Below, piece by piece: positions 33,807 to 41,495 of a DNA stretch of 64,000 nt. The translations under genes and the position numbers were made by a program. Every line of letters starts with the position of its first letter. Positions within the stretch are counted from its first letter, which is position 1. The notes under the pieces are model-generated. The model was not told the DNA's origin. It ran no database searches and saw only the letters and a list, made by a program, of their open reading frames with translations. The stretch covers positions 2,046,001 through 2,110,000 of the forward strand of contig NZ_CP026124.1 of the NCBI RefSeq assembly GCF_002902905.1, read 5' to 3'. The stretch is from Achromobacter sp. AONIH1. GTDB taxonomy: Bacteria; Pseudomonadota; Gammaproteobacteria; Burkholderiales; Burkholderiaceae_B.

Positions 33807-35622
33807 TCCGATCGTCGCCGCGCAGGTGAAGCGCGCGGACCTGGCCTGGTGGTCGGCGCTGTCTTCCAGCGCCGACCGGCAGGCGTTCTTGCAAGCCTGG
33901 GTGGCCCTGCAGGCCAGCCAGCTCGCGGACCTGCGCCATGGCGCGCTGATCCTGGGCGAGCCGGACACCGGGCCGTTCGAGGTGGCGGCCGCCACGCCCG
34001 CCGGCAGCCGTCCCGGGCCGGGTTTCTACAACCTGGTGGATGATTGCCTGCAGGGCCGCGAGACGGCCGTGGCCGCCGACGGCCGCGCCCTGACCGTGGC
34101 CTATCCCATCGTGCTGGGCGGCCGCCTGCATGGCGTGGCCGCCTTCGAGACCGCGCCGCAGCCGCCCGAGCCCGTGGTGCAGGCCCTGCGCTGGGGCGCG
34201 GGCGTGCTGGAGGCCTGGCTGCTGCAGGGCGAGCGCAACGACAGCGCGCTGACCATCGAGCGGCTGATGTACGTCGTCAACAGCGTCGCGCGCGCCTTGA
34301 AGGAGGGCCGCTTCAAGGACGTGGCGCTGACGCTGGTGACCGACCTGGCGACCCGCCTGGAATGCGACCGCGTGAGCATCGGCTTTCGCCAGGACGGGCG
34401 CATCAAGGTGCAGGCGCTGTCGCACAGCAGCCGCCTGGTGCAGAACATGAACCTGGTGCAGGCGGTGGCCGAGGCCATGGACGAGGCCGTGGACCAGAAC
34501 ACCACGCTCTGCCTGCCCCAGGACGAGGGCCGCACCATCCAGCTGCGCGCCCACCACAAGCTGGCGCGCGAGTTCGGCAACCGCCACGTGCTGACCGTGC
34601 CCTTCGCGCCCGACGCCGAGGCGCGCGGCGCCTTGCTGTTCGAGCGGCCGGACGGGCGCGGTTTCGACCGCCAGGACATCGAGCTGTGCCAGAGCGTGGC
34701 GCTGCTGGCGGGCCGGGTGCTGTACCAGCGGCTGCGCCAGGAACGGCCCCTGTGGCGCAAGGGCCGCGACGCGCTGCTGCGCGAAGCGGGCCGCTTGTTC
34801 GGCGCGCGCTACATCGGCCGCAAGCTGCTGGTGCTGGCGGTGGCGGCGCTGGCGCTGTTCGCCGCGCTGGCCCACGGGCCCTATCGCGTCGGCGCGTTCG
34901 CCACCGTGCAGGGCGTGGTGCAGCGCGTGGTCGCGGCGCCGTTCGAGGGCTATATCGCCGAGGCCACCCGCCGCGCCGGCGACGAGGTCAGGCAGGGCGA
35001 TGTGCTGGCCGTGCTGGATACCCGCGAGACCGAGCTGGAGCTGCTGCGCGCCGGCAACCTGGAGGTGCAGTACCGCCGCCAGGGCGAGGAGGCCATGGCG
35101 CGCGGCGACAGCGCCGCCGCCGCCATCGCCCAGGCGCAGGCGCGCCAGGCCATGGCCCAGATCCAGTTCTACCGGCAGCAGATCCAGCGTTCCAGCCTGC
35201 GCGCGCCGTTCGACGGCGTGCTGGTCAGCGGCGACCTGAGCCAGCAGCTGGGCGAGGCGGTCAAGCGCGGTCAGGAGCTGTTCAAGCTCTCGCCGCTGGA
35301 CGGCTACCGCCTGTGGCTGGACGTGGAGGATCGCCAGATCGACGACGTGGCGGTGGGGCAGACCGGCAGGGTGGCGCTGGCCGCCATGCCCGACCGGCAG
35401 ATCCCCTTCACGGTCACGCGCATCGTGCCGCTGGCCCAGGTCCAGGAAGGCAAGACGGTGTTCCGCCTGGAGGCCAGCCTGACGCCGGGCGAGAGCGCCA
35501 CGCTGCGCCCGGGCATGGAGGGCGTGGGGCGCATCGACATCGGCGAGCGCCGCTACGCCTGGATCTGGACCCACGGCTTCATGGACTGGCTGCGCCTGAA
35601 GTGGTGGGCCTGGTTCGGGTAG
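33799..35622 (+). CDS. GAF domain-transmembrane-HlyD membrane fusion protein
   Basis: Predicted inner-membrane periplasmic adaptor of 607 residues with an unusual cytoplasmic N-terminal half. Residues about 150-315 look like a GAF domain (LATRLECDRVSIGF; RHVLTVPFAPDAEARGALLF; DIELCQSVALLAG). A transmembrane helix lies at about 342-361 (KLLVLAVAALALFAALAHG). The C-terminal half is HlyD/biotinyl-lipoyl-like (VVAAPFEGYIAEATRRAGDEVRQGDVLAVLD), with a coiled hairpin and the returning strand RSSLRAPFDGVLVSGDLSQQLG. The ATG overlaps the end of the giant gene by 8 bases, implying translational coupling, and the M50 gene starts 10 bp after its stop. A GAF sensor fused to an adaptor could gate secretion in response to a ligand or redox signal; that is inference. 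The family assignment of both halves is clear. Confidence 0.88.
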   Translation: MNDPIVAAQVKRADLAWWSALSSSADRQAFLQAWVALQASQLADLRHGALILGEPDTGPFEVAAATPAGSRPGPGFYNLVDDCLQGRETAVAADGRALTVAYPIVLGGRLHGVAAFETAPQPPEPVVQALRWGAGVLEAWLLQGERNDSALTIERLMYVVNSVARALKEGRFKDVALTLVTDLATRLECDRVSIGFRQDGRIKVQALSHSSRLVQNMNLVQAVAEAMDEAVDQNTTLCLPQDEGRTIQLRAHHKLAREFGNRHVLTVPFAPDAEARGALLFERPDGRGFDRQDIELCQSVALLAGRVLYQRLRQERPLWRKGRDALLREAGRLFGARYIGRKLLVLAVAALALFAALAHGPYRVGAFATVQGVVQRVVAAPFEGYIAEATRRAGDEVRQGDVLAVLDTRETELELLRAGNLEVQYRRQGEEAMARGDSAAAAIAQAQARQAMAQIQFYRQQIQRSSLRAPFDGVLVSGDLSQQLGEAVKRGQELFKLSPLDGYRLWLDVEDRQIDDVAVGQTGRVALAAMPDRQIPFTVTRIVPLAQVQEGKTVFRLEASLTPGESATLRPGMEGVGRIDIGERRYAWIWTHGFMDWLRLKWWAWFG

Positions 35623-35632
35623 GAAGCGGAAC

Positions 35633-37786
35633 ATGACGGCCACCGCCCTCTACAGCAATTCCTGGCACCGCGTCAGCGCGCTGCGGCCGCGCCTGCGCTC
35701 GCACATCCACATCCAGCGCCACACCTACCGGGGGCAGGTCTGGTATGTGATGCAGGACCAGAGCAACGGCGAATTCCACCGCTACACGCCCGAGGCCAAC
35801 CTGCTGATCAGCCTGATGGATGGACGCCGCAGCGTGCAGCAGATCTGGGAGATCGCCTGCGCTCAGCTGGATGACGACGCCATGCCGCAGGACGAGGTCA
35901 TCCGCCTGATGTCCCAGCTGCACCGCGCCGACGTGCTGATGACCGATCGCGCGCCGGACGTGCGCGACCTGGTGCAGCGCCGCCGCCGCCAGCGCGCGCA
36001 GAAGATCAAGCAGTACGTCGGCAATCCCAGCGCGCTCAAGCTGCCGCTGCTCGATCCCGACCGCTGGCTGAGCGCCGCGCTGCCGTACTACCGCTGGCTG
36101 TTCACCTGGGTGGGCGGGCTGCTGTGGCTGGCCGTGGTGCTCTACGGCGCTGCGCTGGGCGCCATGCACTGGAAGGCGCTGACGCACAACGTCTGGGACC
36201 AGGTGTTCTCGGCCGGCAATGTGCTGGCCATGGCGCTGGTGTATCCGCTGGTCAAGGCCGTCCACGAGCTGGGCCACGCCTGCGCGGTCAAGGCGCGCGG
36301 CGGCGAGGTCCACGAGATCGGGCTGATGTTCCTGCTGCTGGTGCCCATTCCCTATGTGGACGCGTCGGCGGCGGCCGGCTTCGCCGACAAGCGCTGGCGC
36401 ATGCTGGTGGGGGGGGCGGGCATCCTGGTGGAGCTGTTCCTGGCGGCGCTGGCCATGATCGCCTGGACGCAGCTGGAGCCGGGCCTGGGCCGGTCCGTGG
36501 CCTACAACGTCATCATCCTGTGCGGCGTGTCCACGCTCTTCATGAACGGCAATCCCCTGCTGCGCTATGACGGCTACTACGTGCTGTCGGACGCCATCGA
36601 GATTCCCAACCTGGGGCAGCGCGCCAATGCCTGGCTCGGGTATCTGTTCAAGCGCTACGTGCTGGGCCTGGCCGCCGTCGAGGCGCCGCGCGCCAGCCGG
36701 GGCGAGCAGTGGTGGTTCGTGGGCTATGCGCTGCTGTCCTTTGTCTACCGCATGTTCATCATGTTCCTGGCCATCTTCCTGGTGGCGGGGCAGTTCTTTT
36801 TCTTCGGCGTCCTGCTGGCCTGCTGGGCCATCCTGAACACCATCGTCATGCCGCTGTGGCGGCTGGCGCGGCAGCTGTTCACCGACCCGCAGATCCAGGC
36901 GCGCCGGGGGCGGTCCTATGCCATCACCGCGCTCTGCGTGCTGGCGGCGGCCGGACTGGCGGGCGCCGTGCCCATGCCGTCCTCGACCGATACCGAGGGC
37001 GTGGTCTGGGTGCCGCCGTCGGCCCAGGTGCGCGCGCCGGTGGCCGGCTTCGTCCGCGAGCGCCAGGCGGCGGACGATGCGCTCGTGGCGGCGGGCGCGC
37101 CGCTGCTGGCGCTGGAGAACGACGAACTGCAGCGGCGCGACGCCATGCTGGCCGCCCAGGTCGACGAGTACCAGGCGCGCTACGTGCAGGCCCATGCCCA
37201 GAATCCGGTGCAGGCCGCCATCACGCGCCATCAATGGCAGAGCCTGCTGACCGAGAAGCGCGCGGTCGATGAACAGGTGCAGTCGCAACAGGTGCGCAGC
37301 CGGCACGCCGGCCGCTACGTCTCGGCCCAGCCCGAGGACATGACCGGCCGCTACGTCCAGCGCGGCGAGCTGCTGGGCTATGTGCTGACCGAGGCCGAGA
37401 CGGTGCGCGTGGTGGTGCCGCAGTCCAGCCTGGAGCGGATCCATCGCTCGCTGGAAGGCGTGCGCGTGCGGCTGGTGCAGGACGCGGGCCGCGTGTTCGA
37501 GGCGCGCGTGCTGCGCGAAGTGCCGTCGGCCACCGACGAGCTGCCCAGCATGGCGCTGAGCCTGCAGGGCGGCGGCAGCATCGGCGTGGATCCGCGCAAG
37601 TCGCAGGAAGGGCGGGCCAAGTCGGCGGAGAACCTGTTCGTCATGGACCTGCAATTGCCGCCGGACGCGCCGCTCGGCTACGTGGGCGCGCGCGTCTATG
37701 TGAAGTTCTCCCACGAGCCCCGGCCGATCGCGCTGCGAGCCTACGATGCGGTGCGCCAGATGGTGCTGCGCCAGCTAAAACTCTAA
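35633..37786 (+). CDS. PqqD-like / M50 site-2 protease / HlyD-like fusion, membrane
   Basis: 717-residue polytopic membrane protein with three parts. Residues about 27-105 resemble PqqD (winged-helix peptide-binding fold): YVMQDQSNGEFHRYTPEANLL, SVQQIWEIAC, then LMSQLHRADVLMTD. The central part is a site-2-protease-type (M50) membrane domain with HELGH at residues 211-215 and the distal aspartate in NPLLRYDGYY (Asp313), so the zinc site looks intact. Several hydrophobic helices lie between about 153 and 450. The C-terminal part (about 460-710) is HlyD-like, with VRAPVAGFVRERQAADDALVAAGAPLLALEN, a coiled arm and GRYVQRGELLGYVL. It follows the GAF-HlyD gene by 10 bp. PqqD-fold domains bind leader peptides in RiPP systems, so this protein is the best candidate to recognise and possibly cut the giant protein. 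That role is inferred. Confidence 0.88.
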   Translation: MTATALYSNSWHRVSALRPRLRSHIHIQRHTYRGQVWYVMQDQSNGEFHRYTPEANLLISLMDGRRSVQQIWEIACAQLDDDAMPQDEVIRLMSQLHRADVLMTDRAPDVRDLVQRRRRQRAQKIKQYVGNPSALKLPLLDPDRWLSAALPYYRWLFTWVGGLLWLAVVLYGAALGAMHWKALTHNVWDQVFSAGNVLAMALVYPLVKAVHELGHACAVKARGGEVHEIGLMFLLLVPIPYVDASAAAGFADKRWRMLVGGAGILVELFLAALAMIAWTQLEPGLGRSVAYNVIILCGVSTLFMNGNPLLRYDGYYVLSDAIEIPNLGQRANAWLGYLFKRYVLGLAAVEAPRASRGEQWWFVGYALLSFVYRMFIMFLAIFLVAGQFFFFGVLLACWAILNTIVMPLWRLARQLFTDPQIQARRGRSYAITALCVLAAAGLAGAVPMPSSTDTEGVVWVPPSAQVRAPVAGFVRERQAADDALVAAGAPLLALENDELQRRDAMLAAQVDEYQARYVQAHAQNPVQAAITRHQWQSLLTEKRAVDEQVQSQQVRSRHAGRYVSAQPEDMTGRYVQRGELLGYVLTEAETVRVVVPQSSLERIHRSLEGVRVRLVQDAGRVFEARVLREVPSATDELPSMALSLQGGGSIGVDPRKSQEGRAKSAENLFVMDLQLPPDAPLGYVGARVYVKFSHEPRPIALRAYDAVRQMVLRQLKL

Positions 37787-37796
37787 TGGAGGAAAC

Positions 37797-37880
37797 CCAC
37801 CCCCGCAGCGCTGCGCGCTTCCCACCTGGGCGGCCCCCCTCAAGGGGGCGCCACTACGGACCGGCATAGCCGGATCCGTG
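37797..37880. repeat. Intergenic palindromic (REP-like) element
   Basis: The gap between the M50 and SecA-like genes holds palindrome GCAGCGCTGC (37805-37814), hairpin CCCCC-TCAA-GGGGG (37835-37848) and hairpin CCGGC-ATA-GCCGG (37861-37873). This combination resembles dispersed intergenic repeats I recall from Bordetella/Achromobacter genomes. It is the longest gap inside the export operon and could separate, stabilise or attenuate the message. Confidence 0.6.
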
Positions 37881-37910
37881 TGGCCCTGGTCGTGACGGTT
37901 TTGCCAAGTT

Positions 37911-39923
37911 GTGACGTTCCACTTCGTGGATATGACTGAAATGGATATTTGTGCTGCTTTGGCGCCCGACCCGCTCTATCCCGAAAGGGAGAGCGAGCGG
38001 CACGCCAACAAGCTGGAGGCCTGGGGCACGGCGGCGCTGCGCTGGCTGGCGCGCAAGCGGCGTCAGCCGCTGTGGCGCACCCGCCGCATCCTGGCGCAGG
38101 TGCATCGCGAGGCCGGCCGGCTGGCCGGGCTGGATCTGGCCGGCGTGCGCGCGCGCGCCGACGAGGTGGCGTTCGACCTGCGCTGCAACGGCATCACCCA
38201 GGCCGGCGCCGCGCGCGCCTTCGCGCTGGTGCGGCAGGCGGGCCGGCTGGCGCTGGGCAAGGCGCATTTCGATGTGCAGCTGCTGGGCGGCTGGGCCATG
38301 CTGCAGGGCATGGTGGCCGAGATGAACACGGGCGAGGGCAAGACGCTGACCGCCACGCTGCCGGCCGCCACGGCGGCGCTGGCCGGGCTGCCGGTGCATG
38401 TCATCACCACCAACGATTATCTGGTCGAGCGCGACGCGCAGATCATGACGCCGCTGTATCAGGCGCTGGGCCTGAGCGTGGCCTGGGTCAGCATGGAAAT
38501 GGATCCGGCCGAGCGGCGGCGGGCCTATCGGGCCGACATCGTGTACTGCTCGAACAAGACCCTGGTCTTCGACTATCTGCGCGACCTGATCGTGCTGGAC
38601 GACGACAAGGACGAGGACCGGCTGCGGCTGGAACGGCTGCGCGGCGGCGAGGGGCGCGTCGGCGAGCTGTTCCTGCGCGGCTTGTGCTTCGCCATCGTGG
38701 ACGAGGCCGACAGCGTGCTGGTCGACGAGGCGCGCACGCCGCTCATCATTTCGGGCGTGCAGGAAGAGGACGGCGGCGCCGTCACCGCCCAGGCCATGGA
38801 ACTGGCGGCGGGCATGCGGGAGGAACATTACCTGATCCAGCGGGAGCATCGGCGGGCCGCGCTCACCGAGTCCGGCCGCGAGCATCTGCGCCTGGCCTGC
38901 GCGGCCCTGCCCGCGCCCTGGGGCATTCCGTTCCGGCGCGAAGAGCTGATCCTGAGCGCGCTGACCGTGCTGCACCTGTATCGGCTCGATGAGCAGTACA
39001 TCGTGCGCGACGGCAAGGTCATGGTGGTGGACGAGTTCACCGGACGCGTCATGCCCGACCGTTCCTGGGGCCAGGGCCTGCACCAGATGATCGAGCACAA
39101 GGAAGGCCTGGAACTCAGCGATCCGCGCGCCACGCTCAAGAGCATCAGCTACCAGCGCTTCTTCAAGCACTACCTGTTGCTGGCCGGCATGACGGGCACC
39201 GCCGCCGAGATCCGGGCGGAGCTGGGCCGCGTATACAACCTGCCCGTGGTCCGCATCCCCACGCATCGCAAGTCGCGCCGGATCCACGCGCCGGACAGCG
39301 TGCACCGAACCATGGCGGACAAATGGGCGGCCGTGCGCGAACGCTGTCGCGCGCTGCATGCGCGCGGCGTGCCGGTGCTGATCGGCACGCGCTCGGTGGC
39401 GGCGTCGGAGGAGGTGGCCCGGGTGCTGGCCGAGGCGGCGCTGCCGGCGGTCGTGCTCAACGCCAAGCAGGACGCCGACGAGGCCGCGCTGGTCGGGCGC
39501 GCCGGGGAGATCGGCAGCATCATGATCGCCACCAACATGGCCGGGCGCGGCACCGACATTCCCTTGTCGGACGCCGCGCGCGAGGCCGGCGGCCTGCACG
39601 TCATCCTGACCGAGCGGCACGAGTCCGCCCGCATCGACCGCCAGCTCGAAGGCCGCAGCGGCCGCCAGGGCGATCCCGGCCATGCCGAGGCCATCCTGTC
39701 GCTGGAGGACGCCGTGCTGGACAGCGTCAGGAACAGCCTCTGGTCGCGGCCGATGGATGCGCTGCTGGCGATGAGCTTCCCCGGCTGGCGCGCCGTCGCG
39801 GCGCGCTGGCTGCGCCACGCGCAGGCGCGCACCGAAAGAAAACTGGCCCGCGAACGCCGCAGCATGGTGTCCGCGGACGAAGAATTGGAGAATTCCCTGT
39901 CATTTTCCGGACAGGGAGACTGA
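37911..39923 (+). CDS. SecA-like preprotein translocase ATPase, C-terminally short paralogue
   Basis: 670 residues from GTG 37911 (ATG 37932 or 37941 are also possible; none has a convincing Shine-Dalgarno), against about 850-900 for housekeeping SecA. Both helicase-like lobes are intact: HFDVQLLGGWAMLQGMVAEM leading into Walker A TGEGKTL (Lys144), TNDYLVERDAQIM, Walker B VDEADSVLVDEARTPLIISG, DEFTGRVMPDRSWGQGLHQ, LAGMTGTAAE, TNMAGRGTDIPL and arginine-finger region QLEGRSGRQGDPGHAEA. The protein ends just after this region with a basic helix, so most of the helical scaffold/wing C-terminal half and the zinc-binding tail of SecA are missing. Its position 12 bp before an adaptor gene, in an operon with no ABC transporter, suggests it powers movement of the giant protein. 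Whether it works with SecYEG or with the M50 membrane protein cannot be told. Confidence 0.88.
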   Translation: MTFHFVDMTEMDICAALAPDPLYPERESERHANKLEAWGTAALRWLARKRRQPLWRTRRILAQVHREAGRLAGLDLAGVRARADEVAFDLRCNGITQAGAARAFALVRQAGRLALGKAHFDVQLLGGWAMLQGMVAEMNTGEGKTLTATLPAATAALAGLPVHVITTNDYLVERDAQIMTPLYQALGLSVAWVSMEMDPAERRRAYRADIVYCSNKTLVFDYLRDLIVLDDDKDEDRLRLERLRGGEGRVGELFLRGLCFAIVDEADSVLVDEARTPLIISGVQEEDGGAVTAQAMELAAGMREEHYLIQREHRRAALTESGREHLRLACAALPAPWGIPFRREELILSALTVLHLYRLDEQYIVRDGKVMVVDEFTGRVMPDRSWGQGLHQMIEHKEGLELSDPRATLKSISYQRFFKHYLLLAGMTGTAAEIRAELGRVYNLPVVRIPTHRKSRRIHAPDSVHRTMADKWAAVRERCRALHARGVPVLIGTRSVAASEEVARVLAEAALPAVVLNAKQDADEAALVGRAGEIGSIMIATNMAGRGTDIPLSDAAREAGGLHVILTERHESARIDRQLEGRSGRQGDPGHAEAILSLEDAVLDSVRNSLWSRPMDALLAMSFPGWRAVAARWLRHAQARTERKLARERRSMVSADEELENSLSFSGQGD

Positions 39924-39935
39924 GGTCCGTCGAAG

Positions 39936-40727
39936 ATGAAGATTTCCGCCGCATTCCGTCCCGCCTGCCTTGGCCTTGCCGCCGCGCTGGCCTGCGCCGC
40001 GCAGGCCCAGGGCCTGCCGCCCGATGCCGCCTTGCCGCCGCTGACCGGCCTGGGCGCGCCGGCGGACAGCCTGGGCCATCCCATGGCCTGCCTGATCGAG
40101 CCGTTCCAGGTGTCGGAGCTGGGCAGTCCCTCGGCCGGCGTGCTGAACAAGGTGCTGGTGCAGCGCGGCGACGAGGTCAGGAAGGGGCAGGTGGTGGCCG
40201 AGCTGAACACCAATGTGGACGAGGCCACGCTGCAACTGCGCCGCGCCGAGGCCGCCTACCTGGGCCGCGTGGTGGAGCGCAACGCCGACCTGTACCAGCG
40301 CAAGCTGCTGCCCGCCGGCGACTACGACGAGATGACGTCGCGCAGCCGTCAGGCGCAGCTGCAGGTCGCCCTGCAGCAGGCCATCCTGGCCGAGCGCAGC
40401 ATCAAGAGCCCGTTCGACGGCGTGGTGGCCGAGCGCTATGCCGGCCCCGGCGACCGCATCAACGACAACAAGATCGTCAAGCTCGCGCAGATCGATCCGC
40501 TGGTGGTCAAGGTGGTCGTGCCCGACGGCCTTTACGGTCAGATCAAGGCCGATGCCGGCGCCCAGGTCACGGTCAACGCGGCCATCAGCGACAAGCCGCT
40601 TCAGGCCAAGGTCTGGCGCATCGACCGGGTGATGGACGCCGCCAGCGGCACCTTCACCGTGCTGCTCAAGGTCGAGAACAAAGGCAACGCCATCCCGGCG
40701 GGGATACGCTGCTCGATCCGGTTCTGA
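39936..40727 (+). CDS. Small periplasmic adaptor (RND/HlyD-type membrane fusion protein)
   Basis: 263 residues with a Sec signal peptide (MKISAAFRPACLGLAAALA, probable cleavage after AQA at residue 24) and no other membrane helix, so probably periplasmic. The lipoyl-like half-motifs GVLNKVLVQRGDEVRKGQVVAEL and RSIKSPFDGVVAERYAGPGDRI flank a short coiled hairpin (LQLRRAEAAYLGRVV...). A beta-barrel segment follows (DPLVVKVVVPDGLYGQI). It is shorter than usual adaptors (about 350-400 residues) and ends in the membrane-proximal region. The start is 12 bp after the SecA-like stop. It is the third adaptor in the operon, so two membrane-anchored and one free periplasmic adaptor may stack to reach the TolC-like channel. 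Three adaptors for one channel is unusual. Confidence 0.88.
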   Translation: MKISAAFRPACLGLAAALACAAQAQGLPPDAALPPLTGLGAPADSLGHPMACLIEPFQVSELGSPSAGVLNKVLVQRGDEVRKGQVVAELNTNVDEATLQLRRAEAAYLGRVVERNADLYQRKLLPAGDYDEMTSRSRQAQLQVALQQAILAERSIKSPFDGVVAERYAGPGDRINDNKIVKLAQIDPLVVKVVVPDGLYGQIKADAGAQVTVNAAISDKPLQAKVWRIDRVMDAASGTFTVLLKVENKGNAIPAGIRCSIRF

Positions 40728-40763
40728 GAACCAGGAAGGCTTCGCGCTCCCCGGCCTACAGGC

Positions 40764-41495
40764 TCATCGACCGCCCGCGCCGCTGCGCGACTGTTCCGAG
40801 TTCTCCACCAAGACCGCTTCGGCGAGCCGGTTCAGGCGTTGCCACAGCGTCGGGGACACCTCTGTACCGTGTTCCAGCGCGCGCCGGCCGGCCTGTGCGT
40901 AGTCCGCCGGCGTGACCCGTCGGGCGATCCGGGCGGCGTCGGCCTCGAGGGCGGGAGCAGGCAGGGGCTCGATATCCAGCGTCAGCGTCAGGGAGCGTGG
41001 CGATTCCGCAGCGCCGCGTTCCGGCAGGGCCGCCGTCTGGTAGCTCGGATAATCGGCGCCGCTTTCGATCCAGGCGGTGTGGCGATGCGCTGGCGCATCG
41101 CCGTCGTCCCATCGCGCCTGGGCCCAGCAGCCCTTGCGGGCGCAATCCGCCAGCAGCTTGAGGACGCACTTGCGATCGCGGCAGTCCAGGATTTCCAGCT
41201 GGATCCGGCCTTGCCGGGACGCGCGCAGGCAGGCCAGGTCCAGCAGGGACGGCAGGGCGTCCAGCGCGCTGCGACCATGGCATCGTGCGACCAGGCGGCC
41301 GGGGGCCGGGACGCTCAGTTCGGTGGCGGGCAGCGCGGGGTCGGCCTGCCACGCCAGCGCGTCCAGGCCGTCTTCGCCATGCAGCGGCAGCCAGCCGGCC
41401 ATGGCGGCGGCATCCTCGTATTGGCCTTGCGGGTAGCCCAGCCCTTCGAAGACGCGTTTGAGCAGGGCGGCCAGTTCGTTGGCGGAGATCAGCAT
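40764..41495 (-). CDS. DUF3726-like protein of unknown function
   Basis: 243 residues on the minus strand. The N terminus (ISANELAALLKRVFEGLGY, then EDAAAMAGWLPLHG) resembles what I recall of the DUF3726 family, whose function is not established; the match is tentative. No signal peptide or membrane helix is visible. Cysteines cluster in LEILDCRDRKCVLKLLADCARKGCW. The ATG shares one base with the stop of the preceding minus-strand gene (TGATG), so the two are translationally coupled and probably act together. It converges on the export operon with 36 bp between stops and no obvious terminator. It is probably unrelated to secretion and more likely belongs with the neighbouring LysR/ALDH cluster. 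Confidence 0.65.
   Translation of the reverse strand: MLISANELAALLKRVFEGLGYPQGQYEDAAAMAGWLPLHGEDGLDALAWQADPALPATELSVPAPGRLVARCHGRSALDALPSLLDLACLRASRQGRIQLEILDCRDRKCVLKLLADCARKGCWAQARWDDGDAPAHRHTAWIESGADYPSYQTAALPERGAAESPRSLTLTLDIEPLPAPALEADAARIARRVTPADYAQAGRRALEHGTEVSPTLWQRLNRLAEAVLVENSEQSRSGAGGR

Noticed and set aside
7746..33995. 8,749-codon open frame on the minus strand opposite the giant gene
   Set aside because: It mirrors the repeat gene in high-GC DNA where antisense stops are rare. Its translation is His/Arg/Gln/Ala-rich with no domain, and all domain, overlap and motif evidence supports the plus strand.
40728..40763. Bidirectional terminator between the adaptor and DUF3726-like genes
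   Set aside because: No stem-loop with T tracts was found in the 36-bp convergent gap.
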